Positions 48,410 through 59,810 of a stretch of 64,000 bases of DNA are shown one piece after another. The DNA comes from Multifurca ochricompacta (taxonomy: Eukaryota > Basidiomycota > Agaricomycetes > Russulales > Russulaceae). The notes below the pieces were generated by a model, which had not been told where the DNA came from, ran no database searches, and was given only the letters and a program-made list of their open reading frames with translations. Position numbers and translations under genes: made by a program. The number at the start of each line of letters is the position of its first letter. The stretch's first letter is position 1. Location: contig WTXG01000039.1 of assembly GCA_022496185.1 (NCBI GenBank), positions 124,001-188,000 of the forward strand. Reading direction: 5' to 3'.

Positions 48410-51400
48410 TGCTGAGATTGTTGTTGTTGCGACGCAGCTGCACCATTCGACAATTGCGTTCCCTGTGCGGCCTGTGATGCCTGCAGGCGCTGTTGCTGCC
48501 GAAGGAAAATCTGTGTAATCGCGAGGTTAAGCTGAGGCTCAGGAAGAGATCGTATTTGTTGTGGCAGCGAGTTGAAGATTGCCTGGCGCACAGCGGGGTC
48601 CAGCTGCGATAGTCGGGGCTTTGGTATCTCTGGCATCCCAGACGCTGGAAACGCAGCACCGAGCAGACCCGGCCCGAACGGCGCAATTAGGAGGTTCCTT
48701 GTGGGTCTACCCATCCCTTGAATCTCCCAACCCGCCACCGCATACTTTCAGAGCATAAAAAGGAATCGTGAGAAGATAGCAACTTAGAAGGAATACAGGT
48801 CACGTACATAGTTCTTCTCATTAAGTAACTTGATGAGTTGCGCAAAGTTGCGGTCATCTGTCCCAGGCGCAGGTTGAACTCGCATGACCACGGGCTTCGT
48901 CTTCCTGATCCATTCCTGAAGCTCAGCTGTTGCAGCCGCGGGCCCAGCAGGTGCAAGTGACAAAACTCTTGGCCATGTCGACGCCAGCCTGGATAGATGA
49001 AAGTCGTCAATTGAAAGAGGTTCTTGAGGAAATGCACGCACGGGTTGCCAATTGATGCAATTGCTAGGACCTGCGCGCGCACCTCCTTTTTCTCATTCCG
49101 CGCCGTGTCGGTGCCCTGCCACATTAGCGTCCCTGACCACTGACCATCTCTTGTTTCGGTAAATCCCCCCGTCATCGCGAGGCTGGCGCCAGTTCCTGTA
49201 CCATTCTCACCGGCAATCAGTGCCTGCGTGTTCTGCGCGAGCCCTCGCTGTTCAACGAGTTTCTTCATCTGAGCTGCAACACCGGGTGGTAGCGGCGGTT
49301 GCTGCCCAACGCCACCTCCGTGAGAATGCCCGGGCTGGGCAGTCGTCCCACTTCCATGTGCGTCAGGCGCATTCACACTACCCAGGCCAACCTGTGATGG
49401 GATCTGCGCCGCAGCGGGATTAAACCCCTGTAGGGGAGCTGCATTCGCATTCGCGGCTGAGCCAGAGCCTAAGCTTAGCCCTGAAGTAGTGTTAACGTTA
49501 GGTGGATTATTTATCGCTGGTACCGGGATCTGACTCGCAGTCATAAGCGGTGTGGCCAGTCGGGGAGTGGAATGTGAATTCGTATTATGAGAGTTTGAGT
49601 TTGGCGTCGGCTGTGGAGTAGTGGGCATAGTAGATGTCGGGTGTTGGTTTGTACCCTGATTCGGCGCCGACTCCTGCACTGGCTGCGAGGGTCCCTGCGC
49701 CTGTGCTGCCGCGATTATTTTCTTCGCCTCCAGAACCCTCATTACGAATTCACACCCCTTCTTGTATACAGCCATCTGTTGAGTGAACGCCAGAGTATAT
49801 CTGTTCGCTTCCTCTGTACGCCCAGCTTGTTTTGCTTCAATATGCTTATTACGTAACTCGCTGATGCGCATCTCCACTTGCTTCAGCTTAGCCTGCATTT
49901 CCCCGGTGTCAGCGCTCGCCAACTGCTTTAGGTTCAGCGAATGTAGAGTGGGTTGGGGTTGGGGTTGGGGCTGGGGCTGAGGCTGGGGCTGAGGTTGTAT
50001 TGACAGCTGAACTTGAGATTGAGATGGGGCGAGCTGTTGCGTTTGGTTTACAGATTGGGCAGACTGTGGCGGCTGTGCTGGATTAGGCTGGGAAGCGGGC
50101 GCTTGTGTTGGTTTGGAGAGTGGAGGGCGATTCTGCAGCATGGCCGTGGGGGGAAATTCTGGTGTGGCTTGGGTAAGGTCAATAACACTGGAGTTTATTG
50201 GTTCACGAGCAGGAGGCTTCGGTGGAGAGGAATTGGGCGCCATTGCCGGAGGAATAGTTGGGGACGTAGACGATGATGATGGAGGCGCGGGAACGGTCGC
50301 AGGAGGCACCAGTGGACTGGACTGGAGGACTGGTTTCTTTGCCGCAGCCAGGGCAGGTGAAGCAGTCTGCGAAGTTGGCTTTGCAATTTTGGCACTCGGT
50401 GAGCGCTGTTCAGCGGGTGCCTCCGCAGGACGTTTGGAAGGGATTGTGGATGGCACGGCAGCTGAAACGAGACTGTCAGCCTTTCTTATAAACCAAGGAT
50501 AGCCTATCCCCGAAGTACCTCTTGGTTTAGGTGACGGTGCGAACCCTGATAGTAGGATCGTGTGATGCGGACGGGTAGGAAACCATGTCGGTAGGCGTGC
50601 ATCTGAGATCTTTAAGATACAGTGGGGTGAGAGGAAAAAAAGATGCGACAATGACAAGGAGCGACGCACTGCAGAAAACAACTCCGAGAATTTGGGAGAA
50701 GGGCATACAAGTACCATCGAACAGTTAATATCACGCTGTCAAGGAACGATAGGTCCGTATCATTCTATAGGTCCACAGCAAAGCACCCACTTTTTTTAAT
50801 TCAGTCGGGATGCTCTTCCATGTAAGACTGTCAAGAGTTGGCGAGAAATTCCAACGTGGGTGCTTGGCATCGTCAGGTTGCCCAGCAGCAAAGTGCCATA
50901 ATGATATGTAAACTCTTCTTTGGGCTTGTCGCGGGCCTCGTTTAAAAAAAGAGGGCGTAAAGGCTTCTGGTTGACGCTGCTCTTCAGAGTGTCGAACATC
51001 TAATCATGGTGAGGACGTTAAGGGAACGATTAGAGATCAATATTATCAGCACCTCGATTGCAGCCGCGTATCCTTCGAGGGCAGCCATGCCCAAAGAGCC
51101 TCCTGTGCCGGTGCGACCTATTGCGAGTCTGGCCGGGTTTTCCTTCAGTTCATTGTGCGCGCCTAGAGCGAAAAAGCGGTTGACAAAGACAGGAGAACCA
51201 TCGCAATCTGGGGGTCCGTAAGTGACAAATCCTAGACGGAGTTGCTAGGAAGATGGAATAATGGTTAGAGTGACTTTGAAAGATGCATGAAGATACTCGT
51301 TTACCGGGAAGGATGGGTTCCCTTCGGCGAGGCGTGCGAAGAGATGAGTGCAGTAGTCGCGAAGAATGCGGCGCCACTCCAGGGCAAGTGCGAGGCTAGA

Positions 51401-51463
51401 GTCCACAACAATAGCGACTGCTGGAATTGTCGGTACGTTTTGCGGGGGCAACGTGCTCGCCAT
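47615..51463 (-). CDS. Mediator Med25-like protein: VWA domain, Pro/Gln-rich middle, ACID-like domain, polyQ and Gly-rich tail; two apparent frameshifts
   Basis: The start MASTLPPQNVPTIPAVAIVVDSSLALALEWRRILRDY opens a von Willebrand A-like domain. Spliced QLRLGFVTYG, RTGTGGSLGMAALEGYAAAIEMFDTLK and LWHFAAGQPDDAKHPRWN follow; this layout is typical of Med25. A long Pro/Gln/Ser-rich linker contains a PQ repeat and a helix (MQAKLKQVEMRISELRNKHIEAKQAGR). WSGTLMWQGTDTARNEKKEVRAQVLAIAS...WPRVLSLAP...LINEKNY-like segments match the Med25 activator-binding fold. PolyQ and a Gly-Leu-rich tail end SGEGGQSQ. One base is lacking in A7 at plus 50944-50950 and one in the polyQ tract (plus 48344-48345). Med25 links activators to Mediator. 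Family assignment is from pattern only. Confidence 0.68.
48281..48432. repeat. CAA/CAG trinucleotide tract encoding polyglutamine
   Basis: About 150 bases of GTT/GCT units (CAA/CAG on the coding strand). One unit reads TTGCG instead of TTGCTG near 48341-48345, breaking the Gln frame into an Asn/Ser frame. Restoring one base makes an unbroken Gln tract that continues into PLQQHAQSQG. Confidence 0.9.
49950..49996. repeat. (GGTTGG/GGCTGA)n hexanucleotide coding repeat
   Basis: Seven to eight GGTTGG/GGCTGG units on the plus strand encode the Gln-Pro repeat in the Med25-like linker. Confidence 0.85.
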
Positions 51464-51768
51464 CACGATCAAAGGATCAAAAGACCAGCTTGAAGACCTG
51501 ATGTTATGAACGTGCAAGGCGTGTTCATGAAATGAATGATTGAACAAGGAACCAAAGAACCAAAGGGAGGGAGGGGGGTTCGGGTTCGGGTTCGGGTTCG
51601 GGTTCGGGTGACCCAGGACCCAGGCTTAGTCCGGACCGAGTGAGGTTCACAAACACACAACAACAACGTCCACACGCAACTCGCACTCACATCACTCATC
51701 ATACATCATACATTTAATTTAATTTAAAAAAAGTAGAAAAAAAATAGTCCGATTTAAGAACACTCCTC
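51464..51768. promoter_or_regulatory. Leader/promoter of the Med25-like gene
   Basis: About 305 bp between the Med25-like start and the stop of the upstream same-strand gene. It contains the GGGTTC array and a CAACAACG/CACACAAC stretch. TTTAATTTAATTTAA occurs near 51712-51726. Confidence 0.45.
51574..51609. repeat. (GGGTTC)n array, possible G-quadruplex
   Basis: Five or six GGGTTC units preceded by a G6 run give at least five evenly spaced G3 runs on the plus strand, about 110-145 bases upstream of the Med25-like ATG. Confidence 0.85.
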
Positions 51769-52504
51769 CTACAATAACACATCCGCCAAGAATACATATG
51801 AGAACGTCAATACCATGACTGCGCCTAATAATACATCGTGATTAACACCCGGGCGCGAGGCGGGGTTGGATGCTTGAGAGGCAACGGGTTGATTGAGATC
51901 AGAGGTAGAATTTCCAATCTGACTGAGCCAATCGCTGTACTGAAGGATGGTGCCGCTATTCTTGGGGGTATATGGGACCGTACTGGGGAAAGTGGGAGTG
52001 AAGGTAGCAGAGACGGTTATGTAATTACCGCCTGCATCTGTGGTCGTGTATACAAACGGAGTTGGTCCGCCAGGAGTTACTGGCGTTGAACCTGGCTGTC
52101 CAACAGGGCCTTGTTGACCTTGGGTGGTGGTGGCTATTGTTGTTGCGGTGGTAGTAGCAGCAGTAGTAGTAGCTGGAGATGTGGTCGTAGTGGGTGAAGT
52201 GGTAACAGAAGTGGAAGGTGAGGATGATGATGTTCCTGGTGGGAGGGTTTGTCTGCGGCGTGTATGGAGTGAGAGAAGTGCATCAAGACATGGGTGAGAT
52301 CACCCACAATATTTGCGTTAGAGGCTGGCCAAAGGCATTAGTAGTAATCTGTTCGATTATTGTATTGCCTGCTCTAGACTAGGTTGAGCGGCAAGGACGA
52401 GGGGCCAAAAGTGTGGTGACATACTGATCGGTGGTCGTAATAAGCTGTTGACTTGAGACAAAACTTAGAAAAGAAAAGAATAAAAGAATGGCGCTGAAGA
52501 CCAT
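51769..52504 (-). CDS. Thr/Ser-rich secreted or GPI-anchored surface protein
   Basis: Exon 1 (52504 down) is MVFSAILLFFSFLSFVSSQQLITTTDQ, a clear signal peptide. After one intron the protein reads TLPPGTSSSSPSTSVTTSPTTTT and a long Thr/Ala run, then QGPVGQPGSTPVTPGGPTPFVYTTTDAGGNYITVSATFTPTFPSTVPYTP. Next comes SGTILQYSDWLSQIGNSTSD, and a hydrophobic C-terminus (LLGAVMVLTFSYVFLADVLL) ends the protein. The design fits a GPI-anchored or membrane-anchored O-glycosylated wall protein. The YTTTDAGGN and FTPTF motifs are common in such basidiomycete proteins, but no function is known. It is divergent from OLA1 by about 260 bp. Confidence 0.8.
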
Positions 52505-52764
52505 GGCTATGAGAGCGAGAGGAGAAGTGAAAGTGAAAGTGAATGGGAATGGGTAAGGTGTCGCTTGACAGTAGCTCGCCTGCGCAGTGCGCCGTCGTCC
52601 TCTTAGTTGTTAGTTAGAGAGAGATACACAGAGATAGAAAAAATGAGAGTGAGAAATCGATTATTATCGACACTAACCCTTCCCTTTCCTCAATTCCTTT
52701 CTTCACCTCATCGACCTTTTTCCATCTCTTCTCCAGTCTCGGCCCTGGTACTGTTAAAAAGAGG

Positions 52765-54640
52765 ATGCCTCCAAAAAAGGCACCCACTCAAGAGAAGAAG
52801 GTTCTCCTTGGTCGTCCGAGCAATAACCTCAAAATTGGCATCGTCGGTCAGTATATTTTATCCCATCATTCTCTCTTCCACTGACCCAACACACTTGATT
52901 ATAGGACTTCCAAATGTCGGGAAATCATCTTTCTTCAATGTCCTATCCCAGACAGGTAAGCAAACCTCTTTCTTCTTTCTCTCATTCCGTCAGGTCGTGT
53001 AGGCATTTAATCGTTTTCGTGCTCATCCCTTAGACCTCGGAAAAGCTGCCAACTTTCCCTATGCAACCATCGATCCAGAAGCAAGTCGTCCAGGTCTAAT
53101 ATCCTGTCTTTGATGACTAAGTTATAGGCTCTAGGAAGCTCGAGTGCCCGTCCCAGACCAGCGATTCGATTGGTTATGCGAGGTTTATAAACCTGCCTCG
53201 CGCGTTCCCGCCCACTTGACATGTATCGACATTGCTGGCCTCACTGCCGTGAGCCATCTCATTGTTCACAGTCGCCAAGACACGCAAACTTATTGAATCC
53301 AGGGCGCGTCAACCGGCGCTGGGCTTGGAAATGCGTTCCTGTCTCACGTACGTGCCGTGGATGGCATCTTCCAAGTCGTTCGCGCTTTCGACGATGCGGA
53401 AGTCATCCATGTGGAGGGAGACGTTGACCCCATACGCGACATGGAAATCATTCAAAACGAGCTCCGCCTTAAAGACATCGAATGGGTGCAGAAGCAACTA
53501 GACGGTCTTAAAAAGACCAATCGAAGTCTTGGGAGCACATCTCTTGCCGACAAAGCCAAGAAGGAGGAGATCGTAAGAGCATTTATGTGCAATTACGAGC
53601 GCACAAGACGATGCAATCTTCACAGGCAACGGTCGAAAAAGTGCTCAAGTGTCTGAATGAGGACAAGAAGGATGTCCGGAAAGGGGACTGGACCAACAAG
53701 GAAGTGAGCCTCTTCATCTTCTCGTTCCCCCTTCTCCTTTCCTGCCTTCACATTCATTGTTCGTGATGACAAAGAGCGCAATGCTCGAAATTAAACCCAG
53801 CTCATCGAGGCGGGAGTAACGCCCCAATATGCCGTTGAGATAATTTTCCGTCTGAATACTGCTTATCCCTACAGGTCTGTTTCAATCGACTTAAGAGCGC
53901 TGATAACGTTCCCATCACACAGATTGACGTCGTCAACGGACTTGCCCTTCTCACTGCCAAACCCGTTACATATCTTGTTAACCTTTCCGAGAAAGATTAC
54001 ATCCGCAAGAAGAATAAATGGTGCGCCAGAGCAACTGCCCGTGGATGAGCCACACTTATTCGGGCTTCCCCCAAGGCTTCCGCGAATCAAAGCCTGGATC
54101 GATGCCAACAACCCTGGTGATCCACTCATCCCCTTCTCCGTCGCACTAGAGGAACGTCTGGCGCTTTTGCCTGCCGAGGAGAAGGCCGAAGAGGAGAAGA
54201 ACATCGGGGCGACGAGCGCGTTGGGAAAGATCACACAAGCTGGATATACCTCCCTTGATGTCCGTTTTCATTCTCTTTCGTGAAGCATCCACACTGACGC
54301 GACCGATGCTTGTGCCCGATAACCAGTTGATCCGATATTTCACCTGCGGACCCGATGAAGTGCGTGCATGGACTATCCGCAAGGGCACAAAAGCGCCCCA
54401 GGCAGCTGGCGTTATCCACTCTGATTTGAGAACAAATTTATTTGTGGAGAAATCATGAGCTATGCGGATCTGCACGAGCAAGGAAGCGAACCGGCCGTCA
54501 AAGCGGCCGGTAAGCTCAGACAACAGGGCAAACCATATGAAAGTGGGCATCTTTTATTTTTCCTTCCCCAAGAAGTCATTGATTGATATGCTCACCCAGT
54601 GGTTGACGGTGATATTGCATACTGGAAGGCTGGTGGTTGA
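52765..54640 (+). CDS. OLA1: Obg-like ATPase Ola1 (YchF family); one apparent frameshift
   Basis: The start is [44 protein letters not shown] (P-loop). [16 protein letters not shown] joins [67 protein letters not shown]. The G4 position reads NLSEKD rather than NKxD, the hallmark of ATP preference in this family. The C-terminal TGS domain carries [34 protein letters not shown] and ends [11 protein letters not shown]. Between VIHSDF and [17 protein letters not shown] the frame slips at TTT (54425-54427); one more T restores it. The intron at 53081-53134 has a GC donor (GAA|GCAAGT). In yeast Ola1 regulates initiation and stress responses on ribosomes. Confidence 0.94.
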
Positions 54641-55170
54641 GCGCGGGGAATCAGAAGGGAACAGAGTGGAGTAGAGTATTACAGGTGATGACAGTGTACA
54701 TATCCGCTCATCCTGAGCCCCCGAATGCAACGCATAGAGGAATGCGATCCTCTTGCCTGCAGTCATAACTCCAATAACGTCCGGGTTGCGTACTGCCGCG
54801 TTGTGATGATTCTGTGACGTGCACATTGTGGGCACACCTCAACGACGCACCGCGCAGCTGAGCCTACTTGGGCCTCCCATATCGACCAACAACCCCGTCT
54901 GTCTCCCTTTCCTGCCGTGCTGCATCATTAACGTGTTTATTCAAAAGACACATAACCACCGTAGGGGCCAGGCAGAGCTTTCATATATAATCACGACGAC
55001 AATAAGTGCTTATGAGAAGGATGATCGATCATCATTTAATTGATTGAAAATGACAGGTGCCCATTCCTCCTCAATCCCCCAAATGACAGACAAGATTACG
55101 CACAAATCATAGTAAATTGGCAAGACTGCGCATGCGAACAGGTTGTAATCAACTAACAACAAGTACGCAA

Positions 55171-55196
55171 AGGACCTGGATAATTGATTTGAAAAA
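55171..55196 (+). repeat. Dispersed motif copy 1 (CCTGGATAATTGATTTGAAAA)
   Basis: First copy. An ACAGGTTG element lies about 40 bases upstream, similar to the element before copies 2 and 3. Confidence 0.7.
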
Positions 55197-55435
55197 TTTT
55201 GCTCATAGAGCAAATACCAAAAGCTACAGCGCTTCTGAGCGCTCAGCCATGCACCCGCAACGAGAAAGATTCTCGAGGAGGTAAATCTGAATGGGGTTGT
55301 CAATTTAATGGGTTAATGGACCTCCAGCGCATCCCAAGTTGCAGATGGGCAGCCTGGAGGGACGGAAATAGTAATGTGTAGATCGCAAGGTAATCGACAG
55401 GTGCATTAAGTGTTGTGTCGAGTAAATGATGAATG

Positions 55436-55460
55436 GCCTGGGGTAATTGATTTGAAAAAA
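55436..55460 (+). repeat. Dispersed motif copy 2 (CCTGGGGTAATTGATTTGAAA)
   Basis: Second copy, about 261 bases after copy 1 when aligned on CCTGG. GACAGGT lies about 40 bases before it. Confidence 0.7.
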
Positions 55461-55710
55461 TCACTGAAGATGGGTGACCCTCGAATCACCACGAAACCTC
55501 AGCGACCACGGGGGTTGGGGCCAAAGACCCCTCTCGCCGATACACAAAGAGTACCAGCATGTGATACACCCTCAAGATGCATCAATCAGGAGGTGGGTGT
55601 TGTGGTTATTATATGAGCTGCCGCAAGGTGAGAGCAAGGAGCTCACACCCCACAGTGTCATTGGCAGACTATTGACAGGTAGCATGAGGACCTGATGCCG
55701 TTCGATTGTG

Positions 55711-55733
55711 ACCTGGGTTAATTGATTTGAAAG
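55711..55733 (+). repeat. Dispersed motif copy 3 (CCTGGGTTAATTGATTTGAAA)
   Basis: Third copy, about 274 bases after copy 2. GACAGGTAGCAT lies about 40 bases before it. Confidence 0.7.
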
Positions 55734-56298
55734 AAGCCATGTTCAACCTCCCAGCGCTGTATGCAAAGGTTAGAAACAAAGATATCAAAGAACCAAAAAA
55801 ATAAGTCGACCACTCACACTCCCACAACATGAGTCACCGACAGGTTGAAAGGCGATCACGTATTGGGGTTTTATCCAGGACAGAGGCATGGCACTGAACG
55901 ACACGTTACTAACTCAAGCCATCAGATAAGCGCCTCAAACTACTCACCCGACGTGCGTGATGAGGACACAGTACCTCCCTAGTATTGAGAAGTGTTGGAT
56001 GCCACACGTACTAGCAGATCGGGCCTCATAACATGACCTGGTCATGGCCACTTGTGACCGCACAGGCGGAGGTGGGCTGGCTCAAAAGAGCCACCGAGGG
56101 TTCATAAATGTCATCTTCAAGGATTTTATACCTTTCCCGGTTTTCCCCGAAGTGCCGACTTAAATGATTTAAAGTCCGCAATCAAATTCTCTGATTCTCA
56201 TTACTCATTAACAACGTACAGTACATGTGGGAAAGGCTACTGGCTGCTGACACTGACATGAAGAAATAATAGACCAAGTCAATTTAAGAAACTTAGCG

Positions 56299-59029
56299 TT
56301 ATCGCCTGCCGAGGCTCACAGCGCTCCGATTTGCTTCCTCCAGTGAGCCTTTAGGGCCGACGCCCCTCCCGCCAGCTGTTCCTAGCTTCTTCGACTCGGA
56401 AGAGAAAGCGTTGCTTACGACTGGCATGCTTAACCGGCGCATCCACCCACCTTTGGACTTCTCTCGTTCTTGGCGCGGACGTGCGGCGAGCGGCTTCTCT
56501 GCGTAGCGTGCAACAGTGCATGCAGGACACTCACAATTTGGACGATGTACATCTTGTATCGTTCGATGCACAGCAGGACTCGCAGGGGCAGAAGTGCCAG
56601 ATGGAAGAAGACTTGTGGTGCTATATGAATGGCTCGACGCGAGTGAGGGTGCGTGGAGTTGACTCTGTAGTGAAGCTTGAGATTGTGGCCTGTGCGCCAA
56701 GAAAGGTTGGTTTGAGCGTTGGGTATCGATCGCGTAGCCGTCAAGTGTCTTGTTATGTAGTGTCTCTGCACGCTCACGTTGGCGTGCTTCAAACTCGCGC
56801 TCACGAGCCCGAAACTCCAGAGCACGTTCGCGTTGCTCTAGGCCTTCAAGCTCTTCAATGCGCTGGCGTCTACGAAGTAGCTCATCTGTCGGTGATTCAG
56901 CCCGGCCGGGGGCTATAGATGGGATCAACTGTGTCTGCTGCGGCTGCGGGAGAGGGGAGCTTGACCCTGGATCACGAGAACGTTGTGACTGGTCACTCGT
57001 GGGAGACCTGGTCTGCCAACGGGGAGACGATGGTTCATTGTCATTTTCAGACTGGTACTTTGTTGCGATAGTCGCCACACTGAGCGGAAGGCGAGGTATA
57101 TCTCGGGGTGGCAGCGAGGCCGGCCCCGTCTGACCAGATGTAAGTGACGGCTCTTACGCCGAAAATACTCACTCACAACACGAGTATATTTATCTCGAAT
57201 CGCAGCAACCATACTCCCATTGCTCTTTAAGGTATCACTTCTTTCAACACGACCCCATGTGAAGCCCGGGGTCTTTGCCTTCAACTGCATAGCTTCTGTA
57301 GAAGCCTCAGCACCAAATTCCCGGTTGTCCAGGTAGTCTCCCCTTCTGAAGGTGTTGCCCGCCGCAGTAGATAAATTGGCGCGCGGGTTAATGGGAAGAG
57401 CAGGTTCTGGTTGGTGGCGTAGCTGGGTTGTGGGAGCGGGGAGAGGTGGTGGTGGTGGTACGAAGAAGGGGATCGATCTCTGAAGAGACTCAGGATTGGG
57501 GACTTGAGGTGACGGGGTATCCTTGATAGCAGTAGGTTCACCTGTATTCGGTTCAAGGCCATCTTCGGCCACAGAAATATCGTTCTTCTCATCCAAGACT
57601 GGCGCAGTGGGGGACGTCATGAGCGCATCTCGAGATGATTCCGGCGGCGATGAACTAGTTTCTGGGGCTAAGGCCGCCGCGTTTTCCTCCAGTGGAGACT
57701 CCGTAACTCTGGGCAAAGCACTGGTGGGCCCGAACTGGACCCAGACACGTCAGAGGACGTCCTAGATTGGAATGGTCCATCGCCTTGTATAGGCAAGCTG
57801 TATAGGATAACTGGAGAATTGGTCGCCGCCGAGTTGGACGAGAAGCTCCCACTGAGGGGAGGTATCGGAAAGTGGTTTGGGGGTTCAGGGAAAGATCCAA
57901 GAGATGTGATGGAGCGAACGCTGCCGTCATCATAAACAGCAAGAGGGAGTTTCAGGGAGACAGCCCCTACCGAACCTGGGACAGGTAGTGGCCGTGGAGA
58001 GGTAGGAGTCGTGCCTAGATATCGAGAAAGTTCAGCGGCATCTCTCAGAGGAACCGCTCGAGGACTGACCGAACCCCCTATCATTTGGCACAGCTTCTTG
58101 ATTGTTCTTGGAGGATCGGGCGTCTGGTCCACGTCCGGCAAGTCACCGGGGACAGATCCAGTCCATCCGCCCTCACACAGTGCCTTCCATTCGCCGAGCA
58201 GTCCAATGAGCGGGGAGAACCGCCTGATACCCTCAGCGGAACGCAGCCATTCCGCCTCCGCGACCCGGGACAATGTCGCAGCGACCTGGAACGTCACAGT
58301 GGTGTTTTTCTGGCTGACAGACAGGGCGTGATTGCTGGACAAAATCAGCAGAAGGAGAAGGCGCCACACCAATACTTACTACTTGGTTTGGGATATTTCT
58401 GGGCCAAGGGTATTCAGTATATTCATGTAACGATTGTGCTCCTCGTTAGCATCAACGGCATTTTTCTTCACTTTCCTCTCATACAGCTGACCTGAGGCCG
58501 GCTTTTGATAGTGGTAAATGATCTCAGGAAATGTGGGCGTACCTGCCTGTTTGATCTTCGCATTGGCGCTTGCTATCCTCTCGTCGTGCGCCTTCTCCTC
58601 TTTCTACAGGAACGCTGGCATCAACCGAGAAATCAAGAGTGATTCATTTGCGACGAACCGTAAGCTTCTTGAACCACTTCTTGACTTCTCCACTGATAAC
58701 ATCACACTCTCTGTCCACAAACTTGGAGAACTTGGTATCTACATCGGAAAGGACCTCAAAGACATTGGCGCTAGTGCTGAATGCATTGCCTGACCCCGAA
58801 GTTATTTACAGCAAGCTCTCGGGATAGATAACAACACACCAGGGATCTCCCCCGTCGGTTTCACAGTGGCAACATCCCTCAGTGCTTTGGCAAGTTTCTT
58901 GTGTAAAGTTACAATAGCGCGGGCTGCTTCACTGTAATCGTCTAGGAGATTCACGACAGTCTCCAGAGCTCGACAGGACTTGTGAATGTCTCCGCGTTCT
59001 GCAACAGACACAGGTTGCACGGTTGTCAT
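56299..59029 (-). CDS. IVY1: Ivy1-like phospholipid-binding (IMD/BAR-type) protein; one apparent frameshift
   Basis: The start MTTVQPVSVAERGDIHKSCRALETVVNLLDDYSEAARAIVTLHKKLAKALRD opens a helical membrane-curvature domain. It continues NAFSTSANVFEVLSDVDTKFSKFVDRECDVISGEVKKWFKKL, KEEKAHDERIASANAKIKQAGQLYE, VDANEEHNRYMNILNTLGPEISQ and QVAATLSRVAEAEWLRSAEGIRRFSPLIGLLGEWKALCEGGW. This order matches fungal Ivy1, which binds phospholipids and Ypt7 at vacuoles and affects TORC1. The C-terminal half is Ser/Pro-rich with a charged coiled coil (RRRQRIEELEGLEQRERALEFRAREREFEARQRERAE) and ends SAVSLGRR. The frame slips between SGSSSGP and TSALPRVTESP at plus 57726-57728 (GGG, four needed). The rest is in phase. 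Family call is moderately sure. Confidence 0.8.
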
Positions 59030-59397
59030 GCCTGAAGAGCTCCCGTCTCAAGAGAAAACGTTGGCGTCACGTCGCGTTGTTGAGGTGAAATAAGAACAAA
59101 CGGATAAAATATCAAGTGTATGTGTATAACTAACTAACTCAGGTCATTTGGACGAAGTAGTGTGTGATGCGTTTGTGATACCGATCGGATTTTGCCGATG
59201 GCAAGATAGAGACAAGCCGAGCATTATTAGTAATACATATGTCCTCATTGGCCAAATCTACAGCATGTACCACTCACTACCCTGCTTATGCTTATGCTTA
59301 AATTCATCTACCTTCTGTCCTCCACTATTGCGCTCATCTTCGCGAACATCATCCAGTTAACTCCAACTATCATGTGTGAGAAAACACTCACTTTGTA

Positions 59398-59629
59398 AAG
59401 AGCACTCATGCGAATCGATTTGCGTGGCATCACGATCCTCCCGGGCGACAGTCTCAAGCGAGGCGTCTACCTCTTCACTAGTTGAAGGCGGCTTTATCAA
59501 AGCCACGATCTGCGCTGGGGTTGTAGTTTGCATCGTAGTTGGCCATGATTGGTTAGCTGTGATGGTTGTGAGCAACACCCAAATTCGAAACAGTTGCTTT
59601 ATATTCCTCAGAGTAGCCAATGACATCAT
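59398..59629 (-). CDS. Doubtful small hypothetical gene, first exon
   Basis: An open frame (MMSLATLRNIKQLFRIWVLLTTITANQSWPTTMQTTTPAQIV...DSHECSLQ) ends at a strong GTGAGT donor. The first 25 residues could be a signal or membrane segment. No family was recognised. A continuing exon could follow the TAG acceptor near 59366, but the reading frame soon stops. It may also simply be intergenic sequence between IVY1 and GDT1; the surrounding 59030-59810 otherwise shows nothing. Confidence 0.25.
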
Positions 59630-59810
59630 CAGATTCCAACGGGGCTGGCATAATATATTTATTGATTGACTCCATTTGCCTGAACCTGGGTAAGTGGGAG
59701 CAGCAGATCCGGGCGGCCAAGAAAGTATGCAATCGGCAGCAAGTCGATATCAAGTCTGATTTCCGAATCCGAATCTGAACCGAACGACAATACGTAAGTT
59801 ATGCAATTCT

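Larger units (their letters stand above)
54641..56298. other. Gene-poor 1.66-kb region with three dispersed motif copies
   Basis: This lies between the OLA1 and IVY1 stops, which are convergent. No protein similarity in any frame. Three copies of a CCTGG(N)TAATTGATTTGAAA motif are listed separately. Otherwise the sequence is of mixed composition, unlike the neighbouring 3' flanks, which are short. Confidence 0.55.

Noticed and set aside
48265..48477. Plus-strand frame rich in Val and Leu
   Set aside because: It is the antisense reading of the CAA/CAG polyglutamine tract.
51574..51609. GGGTTC array considered as a telomere-type repeat
   Set aside because: The unit is not the fungal TTAGGG type, it is short, and it is flanked by genes on both sides.
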